A stretch of DNA of 64,000 bases from RYN-230 sp963814645. GTDB taxonomy: Bacteria > Actinomycetota > Actinomycetes > Streptosporangiales > Streptosporangiaceae. Both the position numbers and the translations under genes were made by a program. The stretch covers positions 310,001 through 374,000 of the forward strand of contig CAWFDX010000009.1 in the NCBI GenBank assembly GCA_963814645.1, read 5' to 3'. How positions within the stretch are numbered: position 1 is the stretch's first letter; every line of letters starts with the position of its first letter. Shown piece by piece: positions 8,178 to 16,214 of this stretch. The notes beneath the pieces are model-generated. The model was not told where the DNA came from. It worked only from the letters and a program-made list of their open reading frames with translations, and made no database searches.

Positions 8178-9005
8178 GTGGCGCTGACTGAGCTGCTTAC
8201 CCAGTGGCAGGAGAACCTGGCCGGCTGGGCTATTCCGGCGCACATCACCGGCGCCGTGCCGGACTCACCCTGGGTGCTGCCCCGCCAGGTGTTCGCGCGC
8301 CGCGCGGACCGGCTGAGCCAGGCCCCGGCCGGGCCGTCCTACCAGCGCGCCTGGGCGGCCCTCGACCCGCCGGGCAGCGTGCTGGACGTGGGCGCCGGAG
8401 CCGGCGCCGCCTGCCTGCCGCTGGCGCCGCGCACCACCGCGCTGACCGCGGTGGACACCGACCCCGGCATGCTGGACCTGCTGGCCGAGCGGGCCCGGGC
8501 GGCGGGCCTGGACCCGCAGCTGCGCGTCGGCCCGTGGCCGGAAGTGGCCGCCCAGGCCGCCGCCGCCGACGTGGTGACGTGCCACAACGTGCTGTACAAC
8601 GTGCCCGACCTGGAGCCTTTCCTGGCCGCGCTGACCGGCCATGCCCGGCGCCAGGTGGTCATCGAGCTGACCACGGCCCATCCGCTGACCTCGCTCAACC
8701 CGCTGTGGCTGCGCTTCCACGGCCTGGAGCGGCCAAACGGGCCAACCGCACGTGACGTCCTGGCCATCCTGGACGCAATGGGGCTGCGGGCAGGGCACAC
8801 TGAATGGAATCGTCCGGCTGAGGCGGATTACGCCACGGTTCGCGAGCTTGCTGAGGTGACCAGGCGGCGGCTGTGCCTGCCGGCTGAGCGCGCGGCTGAG
8901 GTGGAAGCCGCGCTCCGGGACACCGGACTCGGCGGCGGCCAGGCCACTGACCTGGGGACCGCCGGACGCGCCGTCGTCACAATCTGGTGGGAGGGTTCCG
9001 CGTGA
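8178..9005 (+). CDS. class I SAM-dependent methyltransferase
   Basis: 275 residues from a GTG at 8178 behind GGCGGGGGTGATGAC. SAM-binding motif I reads VLDVGAGAGAACLPLA (about 72), the acidic end of strand 2 reads AVDTDPGML, and the motif-IV region reads VVTCHNVLYNVPDLEPFL. The substrate is not indicated. Its stop (TGA at 9003-9005) overlaps the GTG start of the LCP gene at 9002, so the two are translationally coupled. Confidence 0.85.
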   Translation: MALTELLTQWQENLAGWAIPAHITGAVPDSPWVLPRQVFARRADRLSQAPAGPSYQRAWAALDPPGSVLDVGAGAGAACLPLAPRTTALTAVDTDPGMLDLLAERARAAGLDPQLRVGPWPEVAAQAAAADVVTCHNVLYNVPDLEPFLAALTGHARRQVVIELTTAHPLTSLNPLWLRFHGLERPNGPTARDVLAILDAMGLRAGHTEWNRPAEADYATVRELAEVTRRRLCLPAERAAEVEAALRDTGLGGGQATDLGTAGRAVVTIWWEGSA

Positions 9006-10204
9006 GCAACATGGATGACTGGTTTCGCGACCCGTCGCCGCGCTCATCCGGGTCGGCCGGTTCGGGCTACCCCGGCGGCGGCCCGACCGAAAACCTGTCC
9101 TACGGCTCCCCTGGGGGGAGCGCCTGGCCTGCCCAGCCACCGGCGCGCACCGACAGCCCCGGACGGCGCTCCCGGCCGGACCAGGGCGGCGGCCCGGGGC
9201 GCGCGTACCGCGGCGGTGGCGGCGGGCGGCGCTGGCTACGGCCGCGCCGGGTCCTGGGCATCGTCGCGCTGCTGGTGGTGCTGGTCCTGGTCTTCACCGG
9301 GGTCATGTACTTCTACCTGAACTCCAAGCTGACCCGGGCCAACGTGCTGGTCGACTACGCCGGCCGCCCGGTCGCGGGCGCCGGGTCGAACTGGCTGATC
9401 ACCGGCTCGGACAGCCGGCAGGGGCTGACCAGGAAGGAAGCGCGCCAGCTGGCCGCGGGACAGGGCATCGGCGGGCACCGGTCGGACACCATCATGGTCC
9501 TGCACATCCCCAGCAACGGGCTGCCCGCGGTGCTGGTCAGCATCCCGCGTGACTCGTACGTGGACATCCCCGGCTTCGGCATGAACAAGATCAACGCCGC
9601 GTTCGACTTCGGCGGGCCCAAGCTGCTGGCCAAGACGGTGCAGAACGCCACCGGCCTGGAGATCAACCACTACATGGGCATCGGCTTCGGTGGCCTGGTC
9701 AGTGTGGTCAACGCGGTCGGCGGCGTGCGCATGTGCATCCCGTCCAACCTGAACGACCCGGCGTCCGGGCTGCACCTGAAGAAGGGCTGCCAGAATCTGG
9801 ACGGCGATCAGGCCCTCGGCTTCGTCCGGACCCGCCATCTGTTCGCCACCCAGGACCTGCAGCGGGAGCAGGACCAGCGGGTGTTCATCAAGGCGCTGCT
9901 GACCAAGATGACCAGCCCGGGCGACCTGATCAACCCGTTCCACTCGTTCCCGGCCGCGTTCGGCGCGGCCGGCGCGCTGACCGTGGACAAGGGCACCCAG
10001 CTGTACCAGCTGGTCCAGGTCGCGTTCGCACTGCGGCACCCGGAGACCACCACCGTGCCCATCGGCAGCGAGCCGCTGCTGGCCGTCGGTGACGTGGTGA
10101 TCTGGAACCACAGCCAGGCGACCCAGCTGTTCGACGCGATGCGCAACGACACCCCGGTGCCGAAGAGCCTGATAACCGGGTCCAAGCTCGCGCCGGCCGC
10201 CTGA
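9002..10204 (+). CDS. LytR-CpsA-Psr (LCP) family ligase
   Basis: About 400 residues from the GTG that overlaps the upstream stop. A long Gly/Pro/Ser-rich cytoplasmic tail (1-80) precedes one transmembrane helix (about 83-105). The LCP domain follows, with WLITGSDSRQGL, GGHRSDTIMVLHIP, VSIPRDSYVDIPGFGMNKIN and the conserved Arg pair in FVRTRHLF. LCP enzymes transfer undecaprenyl-linked glycopolymers (arabinogalactan- or teichoic-acid-like) to peptidoglycan on the outer face of the membrane. The coupled methyltransferase may modify a glycan precursor, which is inference only. Confidence 0.92.
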   Translation: MSNMDDWFRDPSPRSSGSAGSGYPGGGPTENLSYGSPGGSAWPAQPPARTDSPGRRSRPDQGGGPGRAYRGGGGGRRWLRPRRVLGIVALLVVLVLVFTGVMYFYLNSKLTRANVLVDYAGRPVAGAGSNWLITGSDSRQGLTRKEARQLAAGQGIGGHRSDTIMVLHIPSNGLPAVLVSIPRDSYVDIPGFGMNKINAAFDFGGPKLLAKTVQNATGLEINHYMGIGFGGLVSVVNAVGGVRMCIPSNLNDPASGLHLKKGCQNLDGDQALGFVRTRHLFATQDLQREQDQRVFIKALLTKMTSPGDLINPFHSFPAAFGAAGALTVDKGTQLYQLVQVAFALRHPETTTVPIGSEPLLAVGDVVIWNHSQATQLFDAMRNDTPVPKSLITGSKLAPAA

Positions 10205-10220
10205 GCTGAAATCGTTATCC

Positions 10221-10250
10221 GGGGCTGTCAACTTGCGACATTTCAGCCCC
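10221..10250 (+). terminator. possible terminator after LCP gene
   Basis: GGGGCTG (10221-10227) pairs with CAGCCCC (10244-10250) across a 16-base loop, just downstream of the LCP stop. The stem is short and lacks a T tract, so this is a weak call. Confidence 0.35.
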
Positions 10251-10324
10251 TTGCGCACACCCGTTCGGCCTCCGTACCATGCGTCGAATTACACCCCGCT
10301 GGTATCCAATGGCCGGAGGTGGCT

Positions 10325-10558
10325 TTGAGGACCGGCAGTATCCCCAGCATGACCCGTCCGCTCGGCTTGTCACTGCGCGAGGCCGAGATCATGACGCTGA
10401 TCGCGGAGGGTCACTCCAACGGCGAGATCGCGGCCCAGCTCGTACTGGCCGAGAAGACCGTCAAGAACCACGTGAACCGGATCTATGCCAAGCTGGGCGC
10501 GCAGTCCCGGGCGGCGGCCATCTCCTGCTGGGACGACGCGCGGGCTGCGGGCACCTGA
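10325..10558 (+). CDS. small LuxR-type HTH protein
   Basis: 77 residues, almost entirely a GerE/LuxR DNA-binding domain: LSLREAEIMTLIAEGHSN, GEIAAQLVLAEKTVKNHV, NRIYAKLGAQSRAAA. There is no receiver or ligand-binding domain. I prefer the TTG at 10325 because GGAGG (10315-10319) lies five bases upstream; an in-frame GTG at 10319 overlaps that ribosome site, and an ATG lies near 10349. Stand-alone HTH proteins of this size act as regulators without a phosphorylation input. It precedes the response regulator gene by about 90 bases. Confidence 0.78.
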   Translation: MRTGSIPSMTRPLGLSLREAEIMTLIAEGHSNGEIAAQLVLAEKTVKNHVNRIYAKLGAQSRAAAISCWDDARAAGT

Positions 10559-10645
10559 ACGCCCGCGGTGGCTGACCTGCGGCTAGCCTGATAGTAAGTT
10601 CAGCCCCAGGAGGCATTCAGGAAATCCTCAGGTTCGGGCCGGAAG

Positions 10646-11377
10646 ATGCAGGTCATGACCATGCCGTTAACGAATGGGCGAACACAGCCGGCTGCCAGGC
10701 TGCTCGTTGTCGAGGACGAGCCCAACATCCTTGAGCTGCTGTCCGCCAGCCTCCGCTACGCCGGGTTTGACGTGCTCACCGCGACCGGCGGAACCGAGGC
10801 GGTCCAGGCCGCGCAGCGGCACCGGCCCGACCTCATCGTGCTCGACGTGATGCTGCCCGACATGGACGGCTTCGACGTGGTCCGGCGGCTGAGGGGCGGC
10901 GGCGCGCGCATCCCGGTGGTCTTCCTGACCGCGCGGGACGCGATGGAAGACAAGGTCCGCGGCCTCACTCTGGGCGGGGACGACTACGTGACCAAGCCGT
11001 TCAGCCTGGAGGAGGTCATCGCGCGGATCCGCGCGGTGCTCCGCCGCACGCACGGCGACGGGGCCGAGCCCACGCCCCGGCTCAAGTTCGCCGATCTGGA
11101 GCTGGACGAGGAGAGCCACGAGGTGTGGCGGGCCGGGCAGCACGTCCAGCTGTCCCCCACCGAGTTCAAGCTGCTCCGCTACTTCATGAGCAACGCGAAC
11201 CGGGTGCTGTCCAAAATGCAGATCCTGGACCACGTCTGGGACTACGACTTCCGCGGCGACACCGGCATCGTGGAGTCGTACGTCTCGGTGCTGCGCCGCA
11301 AGGTGGACACCACCGAGCCCCGGCTCATCCACACCCTCCGCGGAGTCGGCTACGTGCTCCGCCTGCCCTCCTCGTAG
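10646..11377 (+). CDS. OmpR/PhoB-family response regulator
   Basis: 243 residues. The receiver domain (18-135) has acidic pocket VVEDEP, phospho-acceptor D67 in LIVLDVMLPD, FLTARDA and K in YVTKPFS. A winged-helix Trans_reg_C domain (about 148-240) carries LSPTEFKLLRYFM and RLIHTLRGVGYVLR. The ATG at 10646 sits close behind GGAAG; in-frame ATG codons at 10658 and 10664 are alternatives. The cognate kinase begins ten bases after the stop. It is a close paralogue of the regulator at 40976-41713. Confidence 0.93.
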   Translation: MQVMTMPLTNGRTQPAARLLVVEDEPNILELLSASLRYAGFDVLTATGGTEAVQAAQRHRPDLIVLDVMLPDMDGFDVVRRLRGGGARIPVVFLTARDAMEDKVRGLTLGGDDYVTKPFSLEEVIARIRAVLRRTHGDGAEPTPRLKFADLELDEESHEVWRAGQHVQLSPTEFKLLRYFMSNANRVLSKMQILDHVWDYDFRGDTGIVESYVSVLRRKVDTTEPRLIHTLRGVGYVLRLPSS

Positions 11378-11386
11378 CCGGCGGCA

Positions 11387-13216
11387 ATGACGGCAGCGTC
11401 CTGGCTCGACCGCTCGCGGGGGAACCTGCGGCGGCTGTCCGGGCGCACCCCGATCCGGGTCAAGATCATCGCCGCCCTGCTCACGCTGGTCATCATTGCG
11501 CTGGCCATCATCAGCACGGCCAGCCTCACCCAGTTCCGCGGCTATCTGCAGAACCAGTCCGGCATTCAGGTGACCGCCCTGTACGACCAGATGGCGGCCA
11601 AGACCCAGGGCCAATCGCTGTTCGGCCTGGGCTCACGCGGCGGCTGGAACGCCGTGGACTTCGGCTACTACGGGCCGTACCTGGTGGAGCTGGTGAACCA
11701 GTCCGGGAAGGTGATCTTCCCCGCCGGGCCCGGGCCGGGCAACGTGCCCAGCAGCTCCGGCCCGGCCGTGCCGACGAGCAGTGCATGGATGACCGCGAAC
11801 GCGGGCCGCCTGACCACCGTGCCGGGCCAGAACGGCAGCGCGGACTGGCAGATCATCGCCAAGCAGTTCACGGTCAGCCTGACCAACCAGTTCGGGCAGT
11901 CCAGCTCGCCGCAGAAGCTGACCCTGGTCGTCGGTACCAGCCTGGCCAACATCGACAACACCGTGGCCTGGCTGGCCAAGATCGATCTGCTGGTCAGCGT
12001 CATCATCGTGATCGCGCTGGCCGTGCTCGGGGTGGCGATCGTCCGGGCCAGCCTGCGCCCGCTCACCGACATCGAAAAGACCGCGCAGGCCATCGCGGCC
12101 GGCGATCTGTCCCGCCGCGTGCCCGACCAGGACCCGCGGACCGAGGTGGGCCGGCTCGGCCGGTCACTGAACCGGATGCTGGCCCAGATCGAGTCGTCGT
12201 TCCAGGCCCGGACCCGGTCCGAGGCGGCGGCCCGGCGGTCCGAGGAGCGGATGCGCCAGTTCGTCGCGGACGCCAGCCACGAGCTGCGCACCCCGCTCAC
12301 CGCGATGCGCGGCTACGCCGAGTACTACCGGCAGCGCGGCGGGATGCGGGACGAACCGGCCAGGCCGGCCGAGGCCGAGGCCAGCAACCGCACGGCCGAG
12401 GCAGCCGATCTGCCCGCCGGGCCAGGCGCCGCGGGCGCGGACGCCCTGAACGGGGACAGCCAGCTGAGCGGCCCGGACCTGGACCGGATCATGCAGCGGG
12501 TGGAGCAGGAGTCGGCCCGGATGGGCGTGCTCGTCGAGGACATGCTGCTGCTGGCCCGGCTGGACCAGCAGCGGCCGCTGGAACGCCGCCCGGTCGACCT
12601 GCTCACGCTGGCCGCGGACGCGGTGCAGGACGCCCGGATCATCGCGCCGGACCGGTCGATCGAGCTCAGCGTCGGCTCGGCCACCGCGTTCCTGGTGCTG
12701 GGGGACGAGGTGCGGCTGCGCCAGGTCATCGGCAACCTGATGAGCAACGCCCTCACCCACACCCCGGACGGCACGCCAGTAACGGTGCGCATCCTGGCCG
12801 GGCCGCGGGAGCCGGTGCCGAGCATCGTCCTGGAGGTCACCGACCAGGGCCCGGGCTTGCCGCCGGACCAGGCGGAACGGGTCTTCGAGCGGTTCTACCG
12901 GGCTGATCAGGCACGGACCAGGAAGGCAGGCGGGACCGGCCTCGGGCTGGCCATCGTGGCCGCGCTGGTCGCCGCGCATGGCGGCACCGTGGCGCTGCGG
13001 ACCGCGCCGGGCGAGGGTGCGACGTTCCGGGTCACGCTGCCGCTGGCCCCGGAGGCGCAGCGCGACGAGCCGCTGGACGCGGCCGACGCCGAGGACGAGG
13101 ATGTGCTGGCCTCGGGGGACGACACCACCCCGCTCCGCTCTCCCGGGGGACAACCCCCGGAGCCCCCGGTACCCGATCCCCGCTCCGCGCCGAGCGGCGG
13201 CATGCGCCGCGGCTAA
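11387..13216 (+). CDS. membrane sensor histidine kinase
   Basis: 609 residues: TM1 (about 26-47), an extracellular sensor loop of about 145 residues, TM2 (about 197-221), HAMP (222-275), HisKA with the phospho-His in FVADASHELRTPLTAMRGYAEYY (about 298), and HATPase_c with N box (GNLMSNALTHTP), G1 (VTDQGPGLPP) and G2 (GGTGLGLAI). Between the two dimerisation helices lies an unusual insert of roughly 45 Ala/Pro/Glu-rich residues. The last ~55 residues are a disordered acidic/Pro-rich tail. It forms an operon with the regulator at 10646; the stimulus is unknown. Confidence 0.92.
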   Translation: MTAASWLDRSRGNLRRLSGRTPIRVKIIAALLTLVIIALAIISTASLTQFRGYLQNQSGIQVTALYDQMAAKTQGQSLFGLGSRGGWNAVDFGYYGPYLVELVNQSGKVIFPAGPGPGNVPSSSGPAVPTSSAWMTANAGRLTTVPGQNGSADWQIIAKQFTVSLTNQFGQSSSPQKLTLVVGTSLANIDNTVAWLAKIDLLVSVIIVIALAVLGVAIVRASLRPLTDIEKTAQAIAAGDLSRRVPDQDPRTEVGRLGRSLNRMLAQIESSFQARTRSEAAARRSEERMRQFVADASHELRTPLTAMRGYAEYYRQRGGMRDEPARPAEAEASNRTAEAADLPAGPGAAGADALNGDSQLSGPDLDRIMQRVEQESARMGVLVEDMLLLARLDQQRPLERRPVDLLTLAADAVQDARIIAPDRSIELSVGSATAFLVLGDEVRLRQVIGNLMSNALTHTPDGTPVTVRILAGPREPVPSIVLEVTDQGPGLPPDQAERVFERFYRADQARTRKAGGTGLGLAIVAALVAAHGGTVALRTAPGEGATFRVTLPLAPEAQRDEPLDAADAEDEDVLASGDDTTPLRSPGGQPPEPPVPDPRSAPSGGMRRG

Positions 13217-13222
13217 CACTGG

Positions 13223-14134
13223 TTAGCCAGCGAGCGCGGCGCGGGCGGCGCCACGGACGGCTTCGGCGTAGCCGCTGCCGAACAGGCAGGCGTGCACCAG
13301 CAGCGGGTGCAGCTGATGCAGCGGGACCCGGTCCCGCCAGCCCGGGGCCAGCGGCGCGACGTCGGTGTACGCGGCCAGAATCAGGTCCAGGTATGGCGCG
13401 CCGAACAGGGCCAGCATGGCCAGGTCGGTCTCCCGGTGGCCGCCCTGGGCCGCCGGGTCGATCAGGCAGCCGCGGCCACCCGACCACAGCACGTTGCCGG
13501 ACCAGCAGTCGCCGTGGATCCGGCTGGGCGGCTCGGGCGGCCCGGCCAGGCTGGGCAGCCGGTCCACCACCTGCTCCACCAGCCGGGCGTCAGCCGTGGT
13601 GAGCGCGCCGGTGTCGGCGGCCCGGCGCAGGTAGGGCAGCAGCCGTTTGCTGCCGTACCAGCTGGCCCAGTCGCCGGCCCCGCCCAGCGCCCCAGCCACC
13701 GTGGGCGCGTCCCCGGTGCGGTCGCCCAGCGGCAGGGTGGCGATGAAGCCCGGCCAGGGTGAGCCGAACCGCGGCGCGCCCGCCGCGTGCAGCACGGCCA
13801 GGCCCCGGCCGAACGCCTCGGCGGCGTGCTGATCCGGGGCCTGCTCCGGCACCCAGACCACGGCCAGCGTGGCGCTGTCCCAGCCGAGTACCTCGGGCAC
13901 CGGGACGGCGTGCGCCTCGGCCAGCCAGCGCAGCCCGCGCGCCTCGGCCTCGAAGATCCCGCCCAGGTCGGCCGCGGCCGCCTTGGCGAACACCCGGCGG
14001 CCGTCGTCCAGCGTCACCTGGTAGTGGCTCCACTGATGCTGCGCACCGGCCGGCCGGACCTCGCGGACGCCGGTGCCGGTGATCCGGGCCAGCCGCTCGG
14101 CCAGCTCGGACCCGGTCAGCGCGGCCGGGCTCAC
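13223..14134 (-). CDS. fructosamine kinase family protein
   Basis: 303 residues of the fructosamine/ketosamine-3-kinase family (APH fold): AHQWSHYQVTLDDGRRVFAK-type N-lobe, catalytic loop RIHGDCWSGNVLWS (about 210) and metal motif GCLIDPAAQGGHRETDLAML. These kinases phosphorylate sugar amines on glycated proteins or small molecules, destabilising the adduct. The start overlaps the stop of the upstream phosphatase gene by four bases (ATGA), so both proteins are coupled. It converges on the kinase gene ending at 13216 with only six bases between. Confidence 0.9.
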   Translation of the reverse strand: MSPAALTGSELAERLARITGTGVREVRPAGAQHQWSHYQVTLDDGRRVFAKAAAADLGGIFEAEARGLRWLAEAHAVPVPEVLGWDSATLAVVWVPEQAPDQHAAEAFGRGLAVLHAAGAPRFGSPWPGFIATLPLGDRTGDAPTVAGALGGAGDWASWYGSKRLLPYLRRAADTGALTTADARLVEQVVDRLPSLAGPPEPPSRIHGDCWSGNVLWSGGRGCLIDPAAQGGHRETDLAMLALFGAPYLDLILAAYTDVAPLAPGWRDRVPLHQLHPLLVHACLFGSGYAEAVRGAARAALAG

Positions 14135-14727
14135 CGGCCGCCCAGGTGCTGGCGAGCGGGCGCCGGCGCTTCGAGCAGCCCGGCGAGCCGCCCGGTCAGG
14201 CCGCGCACGGCCGCCCGCACCAGGCCGTAGGCGACCGCGTAGTCCTCCGGCGAACCACCGTACGGATCGGGCACCTGGCCGTCGTAGCGGTCGTCACCGT
14301 CCAGCGCCGGGTCGAACGACCGGAACAGCAGCACCCGCCCGGCCGCCGCCGGGTCCGGCACCATCTCCCGCAGGTCGGCCAGGTTGGCCCGGTCCATGGC
14401 CAGTACCAGATCGCGGTCACCGAACCAGGACGGCTGGAACTGGCGGGCCCGGTGCGCGGACCCGTCGTAGCCGTGCCGGGCCAGCTCGGCCCGGGCCCGG
14501 CGGTCCATCGGGCCGCCGACGTGCCAGTCTCCGGTACCCGCACTGTCCACCTCGACCAGCTCAGCCAGCCCGGCCTGGGCCAGCTCGGCGCGCAGCACCA
14601 CGTCGGCCATTGGAGACCGGCAGATGTTGCCGAGACAGACGAAGCAGACCCGGTAGGGGCCGGACCCCGGGCGCGGGGCAGGCAGGACCGGCAGCGCCGG
14701 GGTGTCAGCGGGCATGCCCCCAAGCAT
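14131..14727 (-). CDS. low-molecular-weight protein-tyrosine phosphatase
   Basis: 198 residues with the P-loop CLGNICRSPMAD (the CX5RS signature) and the distal acid in VPDPYGGSPEDYAVAY. There is an N-terminal extension of about 26 residues before VCFVCLG, and in-frame ATG codons at 14727 and 14715 are both possible. Enzymes of this family dephosphorylate tyrosine or arginine residues or small phosphates in the cytoplasm. Coupling to a deglycating kinase suggests a shared repair or sugar-phosphate role, which is inference. Confidence 0.9.
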   Translation of the reverse strand: MLGGMPADTPALPVLPAPRPGSGPYRVCFVCLGNICRSPMADVVLRAELAQAGLAELVEVDSAGTGDWHVGGPMDRRARAELARHGYDGSAHRARQFQPSWFGDRDLVLAMDRANLADLREMVPDPAAAGRVLLFRSFDPALDGDDRYDGQVPDPYGGSPEDYAVAYGLVRAAVRGLTGRLAGLLEAPAPARQHLGGR

Positions 14728-14800
14728 GCCCGACGCGCCGAGTGCTCATGCCGCCAGCCCAGGGGTCGTCCCCCCGGAATACACATGTCACCATGGGCGG

Positions 14801-16186
14801 ATGTCACAAGATCCCGCATACCGGTCGCTGTCTTTCTGGCTCGGCACCACGCCGGGTGAGCTGGTCCCCGGCGACCCACTGCCCGGCGACCAGGACATGG
14901 ACGTGGCCATTGCCGGGGCCGGCTTCACCGGCCTGTGGACCGCGTACTACCTGGCCCAGGCCAGCCCCGGACTGCGGATCGCGGTGTGCGAGCAGGACAT
15001 CGCCGGCTTCGGCGCGTCCGGCCGGAACGGCGGCTGGTGCTCGGCGCTGTTCCCGGCGTCGCTGGCCAAGCTGGAGCGGATGGCCGGGCGCCAGGCGGCG
15101 GTGGCCATGTACCGGGCCATGCAGGAAACCGTGGATGAGGTGGGCCGGGTGGTGGCGGCCGAGGGCATCGACTGCCACTGGGCCAAGGGCGGCACCGTGA
15201 TGCTGACCCGCTCCCCCACCCAGCTCCAGCGCGCTCAGCAGGAAGTGGCCGAATACCGGGCGTTCGGCTTCGGCGAGGCCGACCTGCGGCTGCTGAACCG
15301 GGCCGAGGCGGCGGAACGGGTGGCCGCGTCCGGAGTGCTCGGCGCGACGTACACCCCGCACTGCGCGGCCATCCACCCGGCGCGGCTGGCCCGCGGCCTG
15401 GCCGCGGCGGTACGCAAGCAGGGGGTGCGGCTGTACGAGCAGACGCAGGTGACCGAGATCGCACCCGGGCGGCTGCGCACCACGCACGGCACGGTCCGGG
15501 CCGAGTACGTGATCCGGGCCACCGAGGGGTACACCCCGCTGCTGCCTGGCCTGCACCGGGCCATCGCCCCGGTGTACTCGCTGATGATCGCCACGGCGCC
15601 GCTGCCCGACGCCACCTGGGCCCGGATCGGGCTGGCCGGACGGCCCACGTTCGGCGACTTCCGGCACCTGATCATCTATGGCCAGCGCACCGCGGACGGG
15701 CGGCTGGCCTTCGGCGGCCGCGGCGCGCCGTACCACTTCGGCTCTACTATCCGGCCCGAGTTCGACCAGGTGCCCGCCGTGTTCGCCGCGCTGCGGCGGA
15801 CGCTCGGCGAGCTGTTCCCGGCGCTCGGCGACGTGCCGGTCACGCACACCTGGGGCGGCCCGCTCGGCGTGCCCCGGGACTGGTGCGCGTCGGCCGGGCT
15901 GGACCGGGCGACCGGCCTGGGCTGGGCCGGTGGATATGTCGGTGACGGGGTGTCCACCACCAACCTGGCCGGGCGCACGCTGGCCGACCTGGTGCTGGGC
16001 AAGGATACCGAGATCACCGGGCTGCCCTGGGTCGGGCACCGGTCCCCGGAATGGGAAGCGGAACCGCTGCGCTGGCTGGGCGCGAACGCCGGGCTGCGCA
16101 CGATGAGCTGGGCCGACCGCGAGGAGACCCGGACCGGGCGGCAGTCCCGGCTGGCCCAGTTCGCCGGCCGGTTCCTGGGCGGCTGA
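14801..16186 (+). CDS. FAD-dependent amine/amino-acid oxidoreductase (DAO family)
   Basis: 461 residues from the ATG at 14801; the frame is open about 100 bases upstream but that part has no family similarity. The N-terminal Rossmann motif reads VAIAGAGFTGLWTAYYLA followed by CEQDIAGFGASGRNGGW, typical of the DadA/glycine-oxidase group. The C-terminal FAD contact is GWAGGYVGDGVSTTNLAGRTLADL. Proteins of this type oxidise amines or gamma-glutamyl-amines in the cytoplasm. It diverges from the phosphatase operon by about 75 bases. Confidence 0.88.
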   Translation: MSQDPAYRSLSFWLGTTPGELVPGDPLPGDQDMDVAIAGAGFTGLWTAYYLAQASPGLRIAVCEQDIAGFGASGRNGGWCSALFPASLAKLERMAGRQAAVAMYRAMQETVDEVGRVVAAEGIDCHWAKGGTVMLTRSPTQLQRAQQEVAEYRAFGFGEADLRLLNRAEAAERVAASGVLGATYTPHCAAIHPARLARGLAAAVRKQGVRLYEQTQVTEIAPGRLRTTHGTVRAEYVIRATEGYTPLLPGLHRAIAPVYSLMIATAPLPDATWARIGLAGRPTFGDFRHLIIYGQRTADGRLAFGGRGAPYHFGSTIRPEFDQVPAVFAALRRTLGELFPALGDVPVTHTWGGPLGVPRDWCASAGLDRATGLGWAGGYVGDGVSTTNLAGRTLADLVLGKDTEITGLPWVGHRSPEWEAEPLRWLGANAGLRTMSWADREETRTGRQSRLAQFAGRFLGG

Positions 16187-16214
16187 CACCGCCCAGGAAC
16201 CGGCGTCCGGTTAA

